From assembly GCF_022346425.1 (NCBI RefSeq), contig NZ_JAKRCW010000002.1, positions 1-64,000 of the forward strand: DNA of 64,000 bases, given 5' to 3'. The notes under the pieces were generated by a model, which did no database searches, was not told the origin of the DNA, and was given only the letters and a program-made list of their open reading frames with translations. Shown here in pieces: positions 53,277 through 62,583 of the stretch. The stretch is from Pseudoglutamicibacter albus. GTDB taxonomy: Bacteria; Actinomycetota; Actinomycetes; Actinomycetales; Micrococcaceae. Every line of letters begins with the position of its first letter. Position 1 is the stretch's first letter. Both the position numbers and the translations under genes were made by a program.

Positions 53277-53334
53277 CGGGACCCTAGGCGTAGGGTTGAA
53301 TCTACAGTTCAATCTACGCCGGGGTCCCGTTTTG
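53277..53334 (+). terminator. Terminator after the NHL gene
   Basis: CGGGACCCTAGGCGTAGGGT-type left arm pairs with ATCTACGCCGGGGTCCCG around TCTACA, followed by TTTT. It is a long imperfect stem with a T-run. Confidence 0.8.
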
Positions 53335-53378
53335 TATTACCCCACCGGTTTCTGCGCCGTTGAGGAGGCCGCCTATTC

Positions 53379-54638
53379 ATGTCCCGCATGTTCGCCTCGC
53401 TGCAGATCAAGAATTACCGGTGGTGGTTTTTCGGCGGCTTGGTTTCGAACATCGGGACGTGGATGCAGCGCATCGCGCAGGACTGGCTGGTTCTGACTGA
53501 GCTGACCGATAATTCAGGGACCGCGGTGGGCCTCGTGATGGGGCTTCAGTTTCTGCCGATCCTGTTTTTGTCTGCCTATGCGGGCGTGATCGCTGACCGG
53601 TACCCGCGGTTACGGATCGTGCAGATCGCGCAGGCGTTCATGGGTGTGCTCGCGGTGATCTTGGGTGTTTTGGTGCTCACGGGCACGGTTGAGCTGTGGC
53701 ATGTGTACATCTTGGCGACCTTGTTAGGTATCGGGGCGGCGTTCGATGCGCCAGCACGCCAGGCTTTGGTGAATGATTTGGTGCCGTCCAAGTTGGTACC
53801 GAACGCGGTGTCCTTGAATTCGACGAGCTTCAACTCGGCGCGGCTGATCGGACCGGGTGTTTCTGGCCTGTTGATTGCCGCGGTCGGTACGGGCTGGGTT
53901 TTCTTGATCAACGCAGCGAGTTTCGCGGGCGTACTGGTTTCGCTGTTCGTGATTTCCCGGAACATTCCGGCTAACAGTCAGCCGCGGGTTCCGCGTAAGC
54001 GTGGCCAGGTTGTTGAGGGCATCAAGTATGTTGCGCGTAGGCCTACGCTCATCATGATCATGGTGCTTGCGTTCGTGGTGGGTACGTTCGGGTTGAATTT
54101 CCCGGTGTTCAACGCGGTCATGGCTACAACGGTGTTCGATGCGGATGCCGAGGTGTTCGGTCTGCTCGGCACAATCCAGGCGTGCGGCACGTTGGCGGGT
54201 GCGTTGATGGCGGCCAGGCGGCAGGGTTCGCGGCTGAAGTTCGTGGTGGGTGGAACGATCGGTTTCGGTATCACGGTGATCGCCGCGTGTGCGGTCCCGT
54301 GGCTGTGGCTGTATGCGATCATGCTGATCCCGACCGGCTGGGCAGCGGTGACGTTCTTGAATTCGTGCAACGTGACGCTACAGATGACGGTGGACCCGAG
54401 GTATCGCGGCCGCGTGATGGCGTTGTACATGGTTTTGGTTATGGGCGGAACGCCGCTCGGTTCACCTTTGATGGGGTGGCTTGCCGAAGTTCTGGGCGCG
54501 CGGATGTCACTCTGCATCGCGGGTCTGATTTCGCTCGTGGCTGGCCTGTGGGGCTTGTGGTACTGGAATAGGCACGCGCCGCAGGGCGAGTTGCGGCGCC
54601 GTGTGCGCCGCATCCGCGTCCGCTTCACGGGCCGGTAG
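53379..54638 (+). CDS. MFS transporter (MFS_3/EntS-like)
   Basis: A 419-aa protein with twelve helices. The N-terminal pattern RNYRWWFFGGLVSNIGTWMQ-type (here from LQIKNYRWWF) and RIAQDWLVLTEL are characteristic of the MFS_3 group, which includes EntS and macrolide exporters. Motif A is GVIADRYPRLR and DPRYRGRVMALYMV is conserved in the second half. It exports small molecules; the substrate is unknown. It follows a terminator, so it is monocistronic. Confidence 0.87.
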   Translation: MSRMFASLQIKNYRWWFFGGLVSNIGTWMQRIAQDWLVLTELTDNSGTAVGLVMGLQFLPILFLSAYAGVIADRYPRLRIVQIAQAFMGVLAVILGVLVLTGTVELWHVYILATLLGIGAAFDAPARQALVNDLVPSKLVPNAVSLNSTSFNSARLIGPGVSGLLIAAVGTGWVFLINAASFAGVLVSLFVISRNIPANSQPRVPRKRGQVVEGIKYVARRPTLIMIMVLAFVVGTFGLNFPVFNAVMATTVFDADAEVFGLLGTIQACGTLAGALMAARRQGSRLKFVVGGTIGFGITVIAACAVPWLWLYAIMLIPTGWAAVTFLNSCNVTLQMTVDPRYRGRVMALYMVLVMGGTPLGSPLMGWLAEVLGARMSLCIAGLISLVAGLWGLWYWNRHAPQGELRRRVRRIRVRFTGR

Positions 54639-54706
54639 ACAACCGTTACAGGCGCTGCTTGGCAGCTACCGCATCGTACGCCGACTGCGTCAGCCCTACC
54701 TCACCG

Positions 54707-55534
54707 TCATGCGAAGATCATCGCGCAAATGAACATGAGCGGCACCCCGAGCAGGGTTGAGAGCAGCACGGTGTCTTTCGCGGCGATCATGCCTTGGTTG
54801 TAGTGGGTTGCGGTCACGAACACGTTCTGCGCGGTGGGGAGCACGCCGAGGATCACGGCCATGAAGATGCCAGCGGAATCGAGCTGGAAAACGAAGGCGG
54901 CCAGCAGCCACGCGATGAGCGGGTGCACGATGAGTTTGAACGTGAGTGCGAGCAACACATCGGTGCGGCGGCTCGAGTCTTTCTGTAGCGGCTTGGAGCC
55001 TACGAGTGAGATGCCGAACGCCATGAGCATCGCCGGGACGGCGGCTCCGCCGATGATTTCGATGGGGTTCATCACGGTTTGTGGGATGCTCACTCCGGTG
55101 GTGGCTACGATGACACCGGCGAGTGAAGCGAGGATCAGCGGGTTGGTTGCGATGCCTTTGAGCACACCGAGGATTCCGGCGCTGACCCGTTGGGTTTGAA
55201 CGTCGAGGAATATGAGGGACAGCGGTTGAAGGATCGCGAGCTGGAACAACAGGACGGGGACTGAATAGGTTGCGTCGCCGAGCACGAAGATCGCGATGGG
55301 GATGCCGAGGTTAGCGGCGTTCACCTGGGAGGCTGACAGCGCGCCGACGGTGAGTTCAGCGGATTTTCGTTTGAGGGCTAGGCATGCGATGAGCAGGTAG
55401 AGGGCCATGACGGTGAACGCGCCGCTGGCGGCGATGAACACTTGCGGCCCGAAGATGACAGCGACGTCGGCTCGCGCGATCGTATGGAACAGTTGAAAGC
55501 CAGTGGCTTGGATCCCCGCAAGTTCCGGGAGCAC
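54707..55534 (-). CDS. AEC-family (auxin efflux carrier-like) transporter, N-terminus missing
   Basis: A 275-residue frame from GTG 55534. It holds AEC/MleP-type features (VNAANLGIPIAIFVLGDATY, GGAAVPAMLMAFGISLVG, PTAQNVFVTATHYNQGM). Relatives begin with a further 35-45 residues including the first helix. Here FQLFHTIARADVAVIFG is preceded only by a short non-matching segment and a stop (TGA) 15 codons upstream. The gene therefore looks cut at about 55,530 and may be inactive. It marks the left join of the 55.6-63.8 kb segment. Confidence 0.75.
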   Translation of the reverse strand: MLPELAGIQATGFQLFHTIARADVAVIFGPQVFIAASGAFTVMALYLLIACLALKRKSAELTVGALSASQVNAANLGIPIAIFVLGDATYSVPVLLFQLAILQPLSLIFLDVQTQRVSAGILGVLKGIATNPLILASLAGVIVATTGVSIPQTVMNPIEIIGGAAVPAMLMAFGISLVGSKPLQKDSSRRTDVLLALTFKLIVHPLIAWLLAAFVFQLDSAGIFMAVILGVLPTAQNVFVTATHYNQGMIAAKDTVLLSTLLGVPLMFICAMIFA

Positions 55535-55734
55535 CAGGCCGCGCTTGGTGCTCGGAGCTTCGGTTACTCATGAGGTTCGCAATGGCGGAATTGTTAACAT
55601 AGGCTTGACCTCGTGAGCGAGTGCCGGTTCTGCTCGGCTTGGGGCAGCGACCGGCAGCTCGCGCCGCGCGAGTCTGTGGCGTATGAGGGCGCGGATCGCG
55701 GTGCATGATCCACAGTTGAAATAGAGAAAAGAGA

Positions 55735-56316
55735 ATGAAACGTATGACGAAGCGCGTGAGTGTGATTGTTGGGAGCCTGCGTCGTGGCTCCTTTGCCCGT
55801 AAGATTGCGCACAACCTGATTCCGATGTTCCCTGAGGGGTACGAGGCGAAGATCGTGGAGATCCGCGACCTGCCGCTGTACGATTTCGACTACGACGACC
55901 CAGAGGTCACCGACAAGCCGGTGCCGGCGGAGTACACGGAGTTCCGCGAGACGATTAAGGCCTCTGACGGGGTGCTGTTTGTGACCCCGGAGAACAACCG
56001 CACCATCCCGGCGTGCCTGAAAAACGCGGTGGATATTGGGTCGAAACCCAACGCCGACGTTGCGTGGAAGGGACTCCCGGCGGGAATTGTGAGCCACTCT
56101 GTTGGACGCATGGGCGGGTACTCGTCGCAGAAGAACCTGCGCCTTGCGCTTTCCTACTTCGACATGCCAACGCTTGGCCAGCCCGAGGTGTTCCTGTCGC
56201 AGTCGCCTGAGCTTTTCGGTGACGGGGATAAGATCACCCGCGAGTCAACCGTTGAGTTCCTGCAGAAATACATTGACCGCTTCGCTGAGCTGATCGAAAA
56301 AACCAGCCGCGATTAG
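55735..56316 (+). CDS. NADPH-dependent FMN reductase-like flavoprotein
   Basis: A 193-aa protein. The flavodoxin-like fold has the FMN phosphate loop VGSLRRGSFARK (12-23), ASDGVLFVTPENNRTIPACL (the 'P-E-[YN]-N' flavin loop) and KNAVDIGSKP, as in ChrR/YieF/azoreductase-like proteins. It reduces quinones, chromate or flavins with NAD(P)H in the cytoplasm. ATG 55744 is an alternative start. It is the first intact gene after the broken AEC gene and ends at a 16-bp hairpin. Confidence 0.88.
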   Translation: MKRMTKRVSVIVGSLRRGSFARKIAHNLIPMFPEGYEAKIVEIRDLPLYDFDYDDPEVTDKPVPAEYTEFRETIKASDGVLFVTPENNRTIPACLKNAVDIGSKPNADVAWKGLPAGIVSHSVGRMGGYSSQKNLRLALSYFDMPTLGQPEVFLSQSPELFGDGDKITRESTVEFLQKYIDRFAELIEKTSRD

Positions 56317-56341
56317 TTTTCGCGGGCGCGTAACCCAAAGG

Positions 56342-56378
56342 CGAGGGGGAAACCGAACACGTTTCGGTTTCCCCCTCG
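56342..56378. terminator. 16-bp perfect terminator hairpin
   Basis: CGAGGGGGAAACCGAA pairs with TTCGGTTTCCCCCTCG around CACGT, with TTTGTTG after it. It serves the convergent flavoprotein and pckG genes. Confidence 0.88.
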
Positions 56379-56428
56379 TTTGTTGTGTGGCAGTTTTGTG
56401 TCGCCGCGGCCGCGCGGTGGCGCAGGCG

Positions 56429-58294
56429 CTAGCTGTCTGCGCCCCCTGCGTCAGTTGCCGCCTCGGCCCGCAACGCCTCGACAAGCGCCTCGTGTGCGTC
56501 CCAGATTTCGCGCGGCATATCGGGCAGCTCGCGCAGGTGCTCAGCGCGGTGATCGGTTTCCTGCAGCCAGCGTTCAACGTCAACCCGCAGCAGTTTGTCG
56601 AGATCCGCCGCGTCGATTTCGAGACCGGTAAAGTCGAGCTCTTCAACAAGCGGGAGCACGCCGATCGGGGTTTTGCGTCCCTTGACTTTGCCGTCGCGGT
56701 ACTGTGTGAGCCAGTTCAGCGCGCGCAGGTTCTCGCGGAAGCCCGGCCACAGGTAACGACCGGTTTCGGGTTCGCGCTGGAACCAGTTGACGTGGGCAAA
56801 CATCGGCATCTCTTTCAGCTGCCCGAGCACTTTAAGCCAGTGTTCGGCGTAGCGACCCTCGGAGTACGAGAAGAACGGACGCATCGACATCGGGTCGTAA
56901 CGCAGCTGCCCGTCAAGCCCGTCCGCTGCGAAAGTCGCCTCGGCGCCGAGTGTCAGCCCGTCGTAGACGCCATCAACAAGGTTGTCGATTGCGCGGATCA
57001 GCGGTTCACGATCGCGGGTGCGGCCACCGAAGATAATCGCGTCAACGACCACGCCCTCGGGTTTGGAGACGTCTTCGGCGAGGTTCGGGATGCGCTCCAG
57101 CGGAATAGTGAAGCGGCTGTTCGGGTGCGCCCACGGTTCGTTTTGCTGCTCGGCGGTGCGGTCGGTGATTTTCGCGCCGGTCCAGTCGAGCCACCCTGCC
57201 GGGTCGGCCGGGGGTTCGGGGGTGAGACCCTCCCACCACACCTCGCCGGTGACTTCGTTGTAGGCGGTGTTGGTGAAGATCGTGCCCGATCCCTCAGCGA
57301 TTGCCGCCATCGCGGTGGGGTTGGAACCCTCGTTGGTGTCTTTTGCGACACCGAAGGCACCGTTTTCGGGGTTGATGGCACGGAGTTTCCCTTCGTCGTC
57401 AACCCACATCCAGGCGATGTCGTCGCCGTAAAAATCAACGCGGTAGCGGTCGCCGAGTCCGTTTGGCGGCAGCGTCATCGCGAGGTTGGTTTTCCCTGAC
57501 GCGCTCGGGAAGCCGCCGCACACGTGCGTGGTGACGCCGGTTTCACGGTCGTGGATCCCAAGCAGCAGGAACTGCTCCGCGAGGAACTTCCCTGAGGCGT
57601 AACCGTCGTAGGACGCCTGGCGCAGACCGTGGGCGATTTTACCAAGCAGCGCGTTGCCGCCGTACGCGGAGCCGAAGTGCAAAATGGTGCGCTCGTCTGC
57701 GACGGTCACAAACATCCGCTCGTCGGCGTCGGTGCCCTGCTGCAGCGCGGTCAGGTCACCGGTGACGTGCACACCGCGCACGAAGAAGTCCTGGTCGCTG
57801 ACACCGTCGAAGTGCTCAATTCCGACGCGGGCCATGCGGATCATCTGCAGCACCACGTTGCGGTCGTCGGTGAGCTCAACTCCGAGCGCGAAGTTCGCAA
57901 GCGGGGTGCCGGGAGGGGCCATCAGGTACGGCACCACGTACATGGTTTTACCCGCCGAAGCGCCGCGCATGCGGCTCGTCAGCAGCGGTTTGACCTCGCT
58001 TGAGTGGCGCCAGTTGTTGTAGCGCCCGCGATCCGCCTCGTCAGCCGTGGCGACAAAGGTGCGCTCTTCGGTGCGGGCGGTGTCTTTCGGGTGTGACCGT
58101 GAGTAGTAGCGACCTTTGCCTGCGCGGAGCATTTCGCCGGCGGCGATGGCCTCTTCGAGCAGCCTGGTGTCATCCGCTGCTGAGACGAGCTCGATCTTTT
58201 CAGGATTGGTGATCTCTGCCCACTCGCTCACAAAAGCGCGAACGCTTTCCACGTGAATCTCTGGAGGAACTTGAAATTGCTTTGATGCGGTCAT
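56429..58294 (-). CDS. pckG: Phosphoenolpyruvate carboxykinase (GTP)
   Basis: A 621-aa protein, the usual length of the GTP-dependent enzyme, which converts oxaloacetate and GTP to PEP. The P-loop is GFPSASGKTN (261-270) and the kinase-2 region follows with DDIAWMWVDD (291-300). The guanine-binding C-terminal part has PMFAHVNWFQREPETGRYLW. Family members usually have a reactive cysteine in the P-loop (PSACGKTN); here the residue is Ser266. It is divergent from nrdI across 250 bases and convergent with the flavoprotein. It is gluconeogenic and cytoplasmic. Confidence 0.95.
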   Translation of the reverse strand: MTASKQFQVPPEIHVESVRAFVSEWAEITNPEKIELVSAADDTRLLEEAIAAGEMLRAGKGRYYSRSHPKDTARTEERTFVATADEADRGRYNNWRHSSEVKPLLTSRMRGASAGKTMYVVPYLMAPPGTPLANFALGVELTDDRNVVLQMIRMARVGIEHFDGVSDQDFFVRGVHVTGDLTALQQGTDADERMFVTVADERTILHFGSAYGGNALLGKIAHGLRQASYDGYASGKFLAEQFLLLGIHDRETGVTTHVCGGFPSASGKTNLAMTLPPNGLGDRYRVDFYGDDIAWMWVDDEGKLRAINPENGAFGVAKDTNEGSNPTAMAAIAEGSGTIFTNTAYNEVTGEVWWEGLTPEPPADPAGWLDWTGAKITDRTAEQQNEPWAHPNSRFTIPLERIPNLAEDVSKPEGVVVDAIIFGGRTRDREPLIRAIDNLVDGVYDGLTLGAEATFAADGLDGQLRYDPMSMRPFFSYSEGRYAEHWLKVLGQLKEMPMFAHVNWFQREPETGRYLWPGFRENLRALNWLTQYRDGKVKGRKTPIGVLPLVEELDFTGLEIDAADLDKLLRVDVERWLQETDHRAEHLRELPDMPREIWDAHEALVEALRAEAATDAGGADS

Positions 58295-58456
58295 CAGGCG
58301 CCCTCATTCATTCTTTAGTTTCCGGGTCTCACTTGTGCTCTCTACCGTAGTACGTCGAGTCTGACAGCACCATAAGTATCCCCTTTGAGTCTTGGGTTCG
58401 GTATGACGTAGTCTGCACTTCGGCGTGTCGTAGATTTGTGAGAGTGCTCGTGATAA

Positions 58457-58472
58457 ACACTATATGTGGTGC
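58457..58472 (+). promoter_or_regulatory. Candidate NrdR box
   Basis: ACACTATATGTGGTGC matches the known NrdR consensus (acaCwAtATaTwGtgt) at about 13 of 16 positions by eye. It lies 72 bases before the nrdI start, between pckG and nrdI. NrdR boxes normally come in pairs about 31 bases apart. I see no good second copy, only a half site near 58425-58440. Confidence 0.6.
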
Positions 58473-58544
58473 CCGCAATGTGGGTCAGGACTAGATGTAG
58501 GGGTGGGATTGCTGAGGCGCAAATGCTGAGAGGAGAACATGCTG

Positions 58545-59054
58545 ATGAGTGAACGCAGGGAAGGCCGAACACGAAGCGTCGCGGAGGTGCGAGTGCTCGA
58601 GGGGCAAGATTCACCTGGCCTGGTGTTTTTCTCGAGCGTTTCGGAGAACACCCTCCGCTTCGTCGAGAAGCTCGAGCGCCCGGCGGTGCGGATCCCACTC
58701 CGACCGCGCACAGAGGGAATGATCCGAGTGACCAGGCCCTACGTGCTCGTGGTTCCGACCTACGGCGGCGGAGCGCAGGCCGGGGCGGTGCCGCGGCAGG
58801 TGATTACGTTCCTGAACGATCCTGCAAACCGCGCGCTGATCCGCGGCGTGATTACCGCGGGGAACACCAACTTCGGTGAGCACTACTGCATCGCAGGACC
58901 GATCATCTCAGCCAAGTGCAAAGTTCCTGAGCTGTACCGCTTTGAACTTCTTGGCACCAACCGCGACGTTGCTCGAGTCAAGGCTGGTTTAGACGAATTT
59001 TGGGCACGACAGAACACATTAGAAGCAGAAGCAAATGAGGAGGACGTCGCATGA
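58545..59054 (+). CDS. nrdI: NrdI flavodoxin, class Ib ribonucleotide reductase
   Basis: A 169-aa protein (ATG 58539 is also possible; AGGAG sits 9 bases before 58545). The FMN loop is [16 protein letters not shown], then [19 protein letters not shown] and [14 protein letters not shown], all typical of NrdI. It supplies the oxidant that assembles the dimanganese-tyrosyl radical of NrdF. Its stop overlaps the nrdE start (ATGA). The usual first gene, nrdH (glutaredoxin-like electron donor), is not found upstream. Confidence 0.95.
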   Translation: MSERREGRTRSVAEVRVLEGQDSPGLVFFSSVSENTLRFVEKLERPAVRIPLRPRTEGMIRVTRPYVLVVPTYGGGAQAGAVPRQVITFLNDPANRALIRGVITAGNTNFGEHYCIAGPIISAKCKVPELYRFELLGTNRDVARVKAGLDEFWARQNTLEAEANEEDVA

Positions 59055-61225
59055 CGATCGCCACACCATCAGAAACAACCACCCCCAACACTGCACGGGT
59101 TGGCGGGGTCGGCGAGCGGAAGGACTACCACGCGCTCAACGCCCAGCTGAACCTGTTTGCGGCGGACGGGTCGATCCAGTTTGACAAGGATCACGAAGCG
59201 GCGGAGGCCTACCTGAACCAGCAGGTCATCCCGAACACGAAGCAGTTCGCTTCGGTGTGGGAACGCCTGGAGTGGCTGATCGAAAACGAGTACTACGAAG
59301 CCGAATACCTGCGCGCCTACGACAAGGACTTCGTCGAGCGCCTCCACGAACAGGCCGACGCTTTCGGGCACAAGTTCCAGACCTTCCTCGGTGCGTTTAA
59401 GTTCTTCACCTCCTACGCGCTGAAAACCTTCGACGGCAGCCTCTTCCTCGAAAACTTCGAGCAGCGAGTTGTTGCCACGGCGCTGTTCCTCGGTCAGGGT
59501 GACGAGGAACTGGCTTCGAAGACGGTCACCGAGATCCTCTCGGGCCGTTTCCAGCCGGCAACTCCGACGTTCTTGAACGCGGGTAAGAAACAGCGCGGCG
59601 AGCTCGTGTCGTGCTTCCTGCTGCGCGTTGAAGACAATCTCGAATCGATTGGCCGCAGCGTTAACTCTGCGCTGCAGCTGTCCAAGCGCGGCGGCGGTGT
59701 GGCGCTGCTGCTGTCAAACCTCCGCGAGGCGGGTGCCCCGATTAAGCAGGTCGAGAACCAGGCTTCCGGTGTTGTTCCCGTGATGAAGATCCTCGAAGAC
59801 AGCTTCAGCTACGCGAACCAGCTCGGCGCTCGCCAGGGCGCAGGCGCTGCGTACCTGCACGCGCACCACCCCGACATTATGCGGTTCCTCGACACGAAGC
59901 GTGAAAACGCTGACGAGAAGATCCGCATTAAGACCCTGTCGGTTGGGGTTGTGATTCCGGATGTGACCTTCGAACTGGCTAAGCAGAACAAAGATATGCA
60001 CCTGTTTAGCCCCTACGATGTGCTTCGCGAAACCGGTATTCCGCTTTCGGATCAGTCAATCACCGAGCGCTACGACGAGTTCGTCGCGAACCCGCGGATC
60101 CGCAAGACCACGCTCAGCGCGCGCGAGTTCTTCAAGACCCTCGCTGAGCTGCAGTTCGAGTCGGGCTACCCGTACGTGCTGTTCGAAGACACTGTGAACC
60201 GTGCGAACCCGCTCGAGGGGCACATCAACATGTCGAACCTGTGCTCGGAGATTCTGCAGGTGAACACCGCCTCTGAGTACGACGCCGCAATCGGGTACGA
60301 GACGATCGGTCACGACATTTCGTGCAACCTCGGCTCGCTGAACATTGCGCAGGCGATGGCCAGCCCGGACTTCGGCGCAACCGTTGAGATTGCGGTGCGG
60401 GCGCTGACGAGTGTGTCGGATCAGACCGACATTCAGGCGGTGCCGTCAATTGCCGAGGGTAACCGTGCGTCACACGCCATCGGCCTCGGCCAGATGAACC
60501 TGCATGGCTACCTCGCTTCGCAGCGCATCCACTACGGCAGCGAAGAGGGAATTGACTTCACCGACGCGTACTTCCGCACGGTGACCTACCACGCGCTGCG
60601 CGCTTCGAACCAGCTGGCGATTGACCGCGGTGCGACCTTCGTGGGCTTCGAGAAGAGCGACTACGCTGACGGCAGCTACTTCGACCGTTACACGGCCGAG
60701 GAGTGGGTGCCAGAAACCGCGCGGGTGCGTGAGCTCTTCGCCGAGGCTGGAGTTGCGCTGCCGACGGTTGCGGACTGGGAACAGCTGCGCGAGTCGATCC
60801 GCGAACACGGTATCTACAACGCGTACCTGCAGGCGGTGCCACCGACCGGGTCGATTAGCTACGTGAACAACTCGACGGCTTCGATCCACCCGATCGCCTC
60901 GAAGATTGAGATTCGTAAAGAGGGCAAGCTCGGCCGCGTGTACTACCCGGCTCCGCACATGACAAACGACAACCTCGAGTTCTTCGAAGACGCTTACGAA
61001 ATCGGCGCCGAGAAGATCATCGACACCTACGCTGCTGCGACCAAGCACGTGGATCAGGGTCTGTCGCTCACGCTGTTCTTTAAAGACGAGGCGACCACTC
61101 GCGACATCAACCGCGCGCAGATCTACGCGTGGCGCAAGGGCATCAAGACGCTGTACTACATCCGCCTGCGCCAGCCCGCGCTCGAGGGAACCGAGATCGA
61201 AGGCTGCGTTTCCTGCGCGCTGTAG
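59051..61225 (+). CDS. nrdE: Ribonucleotide reductase class Ib, alpha subunit
   Basis: A 724-aa catalytic subunit reducing ribonucleoside diphosphates. Features include the first active-site cysteine in [35 protein letters not shown], the NMSNLCSEI triad with Asn, Cys and Glu, and the C-terminal [10 protein letters not shown] pair that is re-reduced by the electron donor. It lacks an N-terminal ATP cone, as in class Ib. It overlaps nrdI by 4 bases. Confidence 0.97.
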   Translation: MTIATPSETTTPNTARVGGVGERKDYHALNAQLNLFAADGSIQFDKDHEAAEAYLNQQVIPNTKQFASVWERLEWLIENEYYEAEYLRAYDKDFVERLHEQADAFGHKFQTFLGAFKFFTSYALKTFDGSLFLENFEQRVVATALFLGQGDEELASKTVTEILSGRFQPATPTFLNAGKKQRGELVSCFLLRVEDNLESIGRSVNSALQLSKRGGGVALLLSNLREAGAPIKQVENQASGVVPVMKILEDSFSYANQLGARQGAGAAYLHAHHPDIMRFLDTKRENADEKIRIKTLSVGVVIPDVTFELAKQNKDMHLFSPYDVLRETGIPLSDQSITERYDEFVANPRIRKTTLSAREFFKTLAELQFESGYPYVLFEDTVNRANPLEGHINMSNLCSEILQVNTASEYDAAIGYETIGHDISCNLGSLNIAQAMASPDFGATVEIAVRALTSVSDQTDIQAVPSIAEGNRASHAIGLGQMNLHGYLASQRIHYGSEEGIDFTDAYFRTVTYHALRASNQLAIDRGATFVGFEKSDYADGSYFDRYTAEEWVPETARVRELFAEAGVALPTVADWEQLRESIREHGIYNAYLQAVPPTGSISYVNNSTASIHPIASKIEIRKEGKLGRVYYPAPHMTNDNLEFFEDAYEIGAEKIIDTYAAATKHVDQGLSLTLFFKDEATTRDINRAQIYAWRKGIKTLYYIRLRQPALEGTEIEGCVSCAL

Positions 61226-61243
61226 TCGCGTTCGCGCCCGCGT

Positions 61244-61272
61244 GTGCGCCCGTGCTGCGCGCGCGGGCGCAC
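61244..61272. other. GC-rich hairpin between nrdE and nrdF
   Basis: GTGCGCCCG pairs with CGGGCGCAC around an 11-nt GC-rich loop, without a T-run. It may slow or process the mRNA to set the NrdE:NrdF ratio. Confidence 0.4.
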
Positions 61273-61339
61273 CGCGCGCCGTCCGCGCACTCCGCGCACT
61301 GACCACCAGACACCATTAGTGAAAGAGCTTTATTGAACT

Positions 61340-62368
61340 ATGACTGATCCGTTGAACACCGACCGCCCGCTGCAAGAGATCTCGGTCACCCCGCCGTCGT
61401 ACCGCCACGACCCGACAGCCCGGCTGCGCCCCATTAACTGGAACCGCGTCACCGACGACAAAGACCTCGAGGTGTGGAACCGTCTGACCGCGAACTTCTG
61501 GCTGCCAGAGAAGGTGCCGCTGTCAAACGACATCCCCGCGTGGCAGAAAATGACCCAGGAAGAGCGCACCCTCACGATGCGCGTCTTCACCGGTCTGACC
61601 ATGCTCGACACCGTGCAGGCAACTGTCGGTGAGATCGTGCAGATCCAAGACTCCCGCACCGAACACGAAGAGGCCGTCTACACCAACATTGCGTTCATGC
61701 AGTCGGTGCACGCCCGCTCGTACTCCTCGGTGTTCTCAACGCTGACGAGCACCCCGGAAATCGACGACGCCTACCGCTGGGCAGTTGCCAACGATCTGCT
61801 GCAGGAACGCTGCAAGAAGGTGCTGCACCACTACTACGGCGATGATCCGCTCAAGCGTAAAGTGTCTTCGACGCTGCTGTCGTCGCTGCTGCTGTACGCA
61901 GGGTTCTACCTGCCGCTGCACTTCTCGGTGCACGCGACGCTGACGAACACCGCAGACATGATCCGCCTGATTCTGCGTGACAAGGCAGTGCATGGTTACT
62001 ACTCGGGTTACAAGTACCAGCGCGGACTCGAGACGCAGAGCAAAGAGCGTCAGGAAGAGATGCGCAAGTTCACCTTCGACCTGCTGGAAGAGCTCTACGA
62101 GCTTGAGCTGCAGTACTCGGGTGAGCTGTACGAGCCGCTCGGCCTGATGGACGACGTTGCCGTGTTCGTGCGTTACAACGCGAACAAGGCGCTGATGAAC
62201 CTCGGTTACCCGTCGCGGTTTACCGCTGAAGAGACCGAAGTGAACCCTGAGATTCTCGCGGCGCTGTCACCTGGCAGCAACGAAAACCACGACTTCTTCA
62301 GTGGATCAGGATCGAGCTACATCATCGGTAAGGGCGAAGACACCACCGACGACGACTGGGACTTCTAG
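61340..62368 (+). CDS. nrdF: Ribonucleotide reductase class Ib, beta subunit
   Basis: A 342-aa radical-generating subunit. Metal ligands lie in QDSRTEHEEAVYTNIAFMQS (Glu and His) and in the MIRLILRDKAVHGYYSGYKY segment (Glu replaced in part by the usual EAVH-like helix pattern, here DKAVHGYY). The radical tyrosine is in VHARSYSSVF. The C-terminus DDTTDDDWDF is the typical tail that binds NrdE. AAAGAG lies upstream of ATG 61340. It is the last gene of nrdIEF, and a 16-nt triple repeat begins inside its stop codon. Confidence 0.95.
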   Translation: MTDPLNTDRPLQEISVTPPSYRHDPTARLRPINWNRVTDDKDLEVWNRLTANFWLPEKVPLSNDIPAWQKMTQEERTLTMRVFTGLTMLDTVQATVGEIVQIQDSRTEHEEAVYTNIAFMQSVHARSYSSVFSTLTSTPEIDDAYRWAVANDLLQERCKKVLHHYYGDDPLKRKVSSTLLSSLLLYAGFYLPLHFSVHATLTNTADMIRLILRDKAVHGYYSGYKYQRGLETQSKERQEEMRKFTFDLLEELYELELQYSGELYEPLGLMDDVAVFVRYNANKALMNLGYPSRFTAEETEVNPEILAALSPGSNENHDFFSGSGSSYIIGKGEDTTDDDWDF

Positions 62369-62415
62369 GCTCAAGGGCTTAACGGCTCGAGGGCTCAGCG
62401 GCTCGATTCGGGCCG
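62368..62415. repeat. 16-nt tandem repeat, three copies
   Basis: GGCTCAAGGGCTTAAC, GGCTCGAGGGCTCAGC and GGCTCGATTCGGGCCG start at 62368, 62384 and 62400. The first base is the last base of the nrdF stop codon. Confidence 0.75.
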
Positions 62416-62427
62416 CACCGTCCGAAT

Positions 62428-62486
62428 AGCGCACCGCGGGTTGGACGCTGGCACACGCCGGCAACCTTCCCGCGGTGCGCTGTTTT
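62428..62486 (+). terminator. Terminator of the nrd operon
   Basis: AGCGCACCGCGGG (62428-62440) pairs perfectly with CCCGCGGTGCGCT (62469-62481), followed by GTTTTG. Confidence 0.82.
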
Positions 62487-62507
62487 GTGCCCGAGCCAGC
62501 GCGATTC

Positions 62508-62567
62508 TTGTCGACTAAGATCGACAAAACCTCCGCAAAGTAGCAGCTTGTCGACTATACTCGACAA
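62508..62567 (+). promoter_or_regulatory. Two identical-arm palindromes 40 bp apart over a promoter
   Basis: TTGTCGA-N6-TCGACAA occurs at 62508-62527 and again at 62548-62567; each is followed by AAC. The spacing is exactly 40 bp, near four helical turns, so both sites face the same side of DNA. The second spacer holds TATACT (62556-62561), a good -10 box, 23 bases before the ATPase start. A bound dimer would block RNA polymerase, so this looks like an operator pair. Confidence 0.75.
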
Positions 62568-62583
62568 AACAGGGAGGTTTGTG

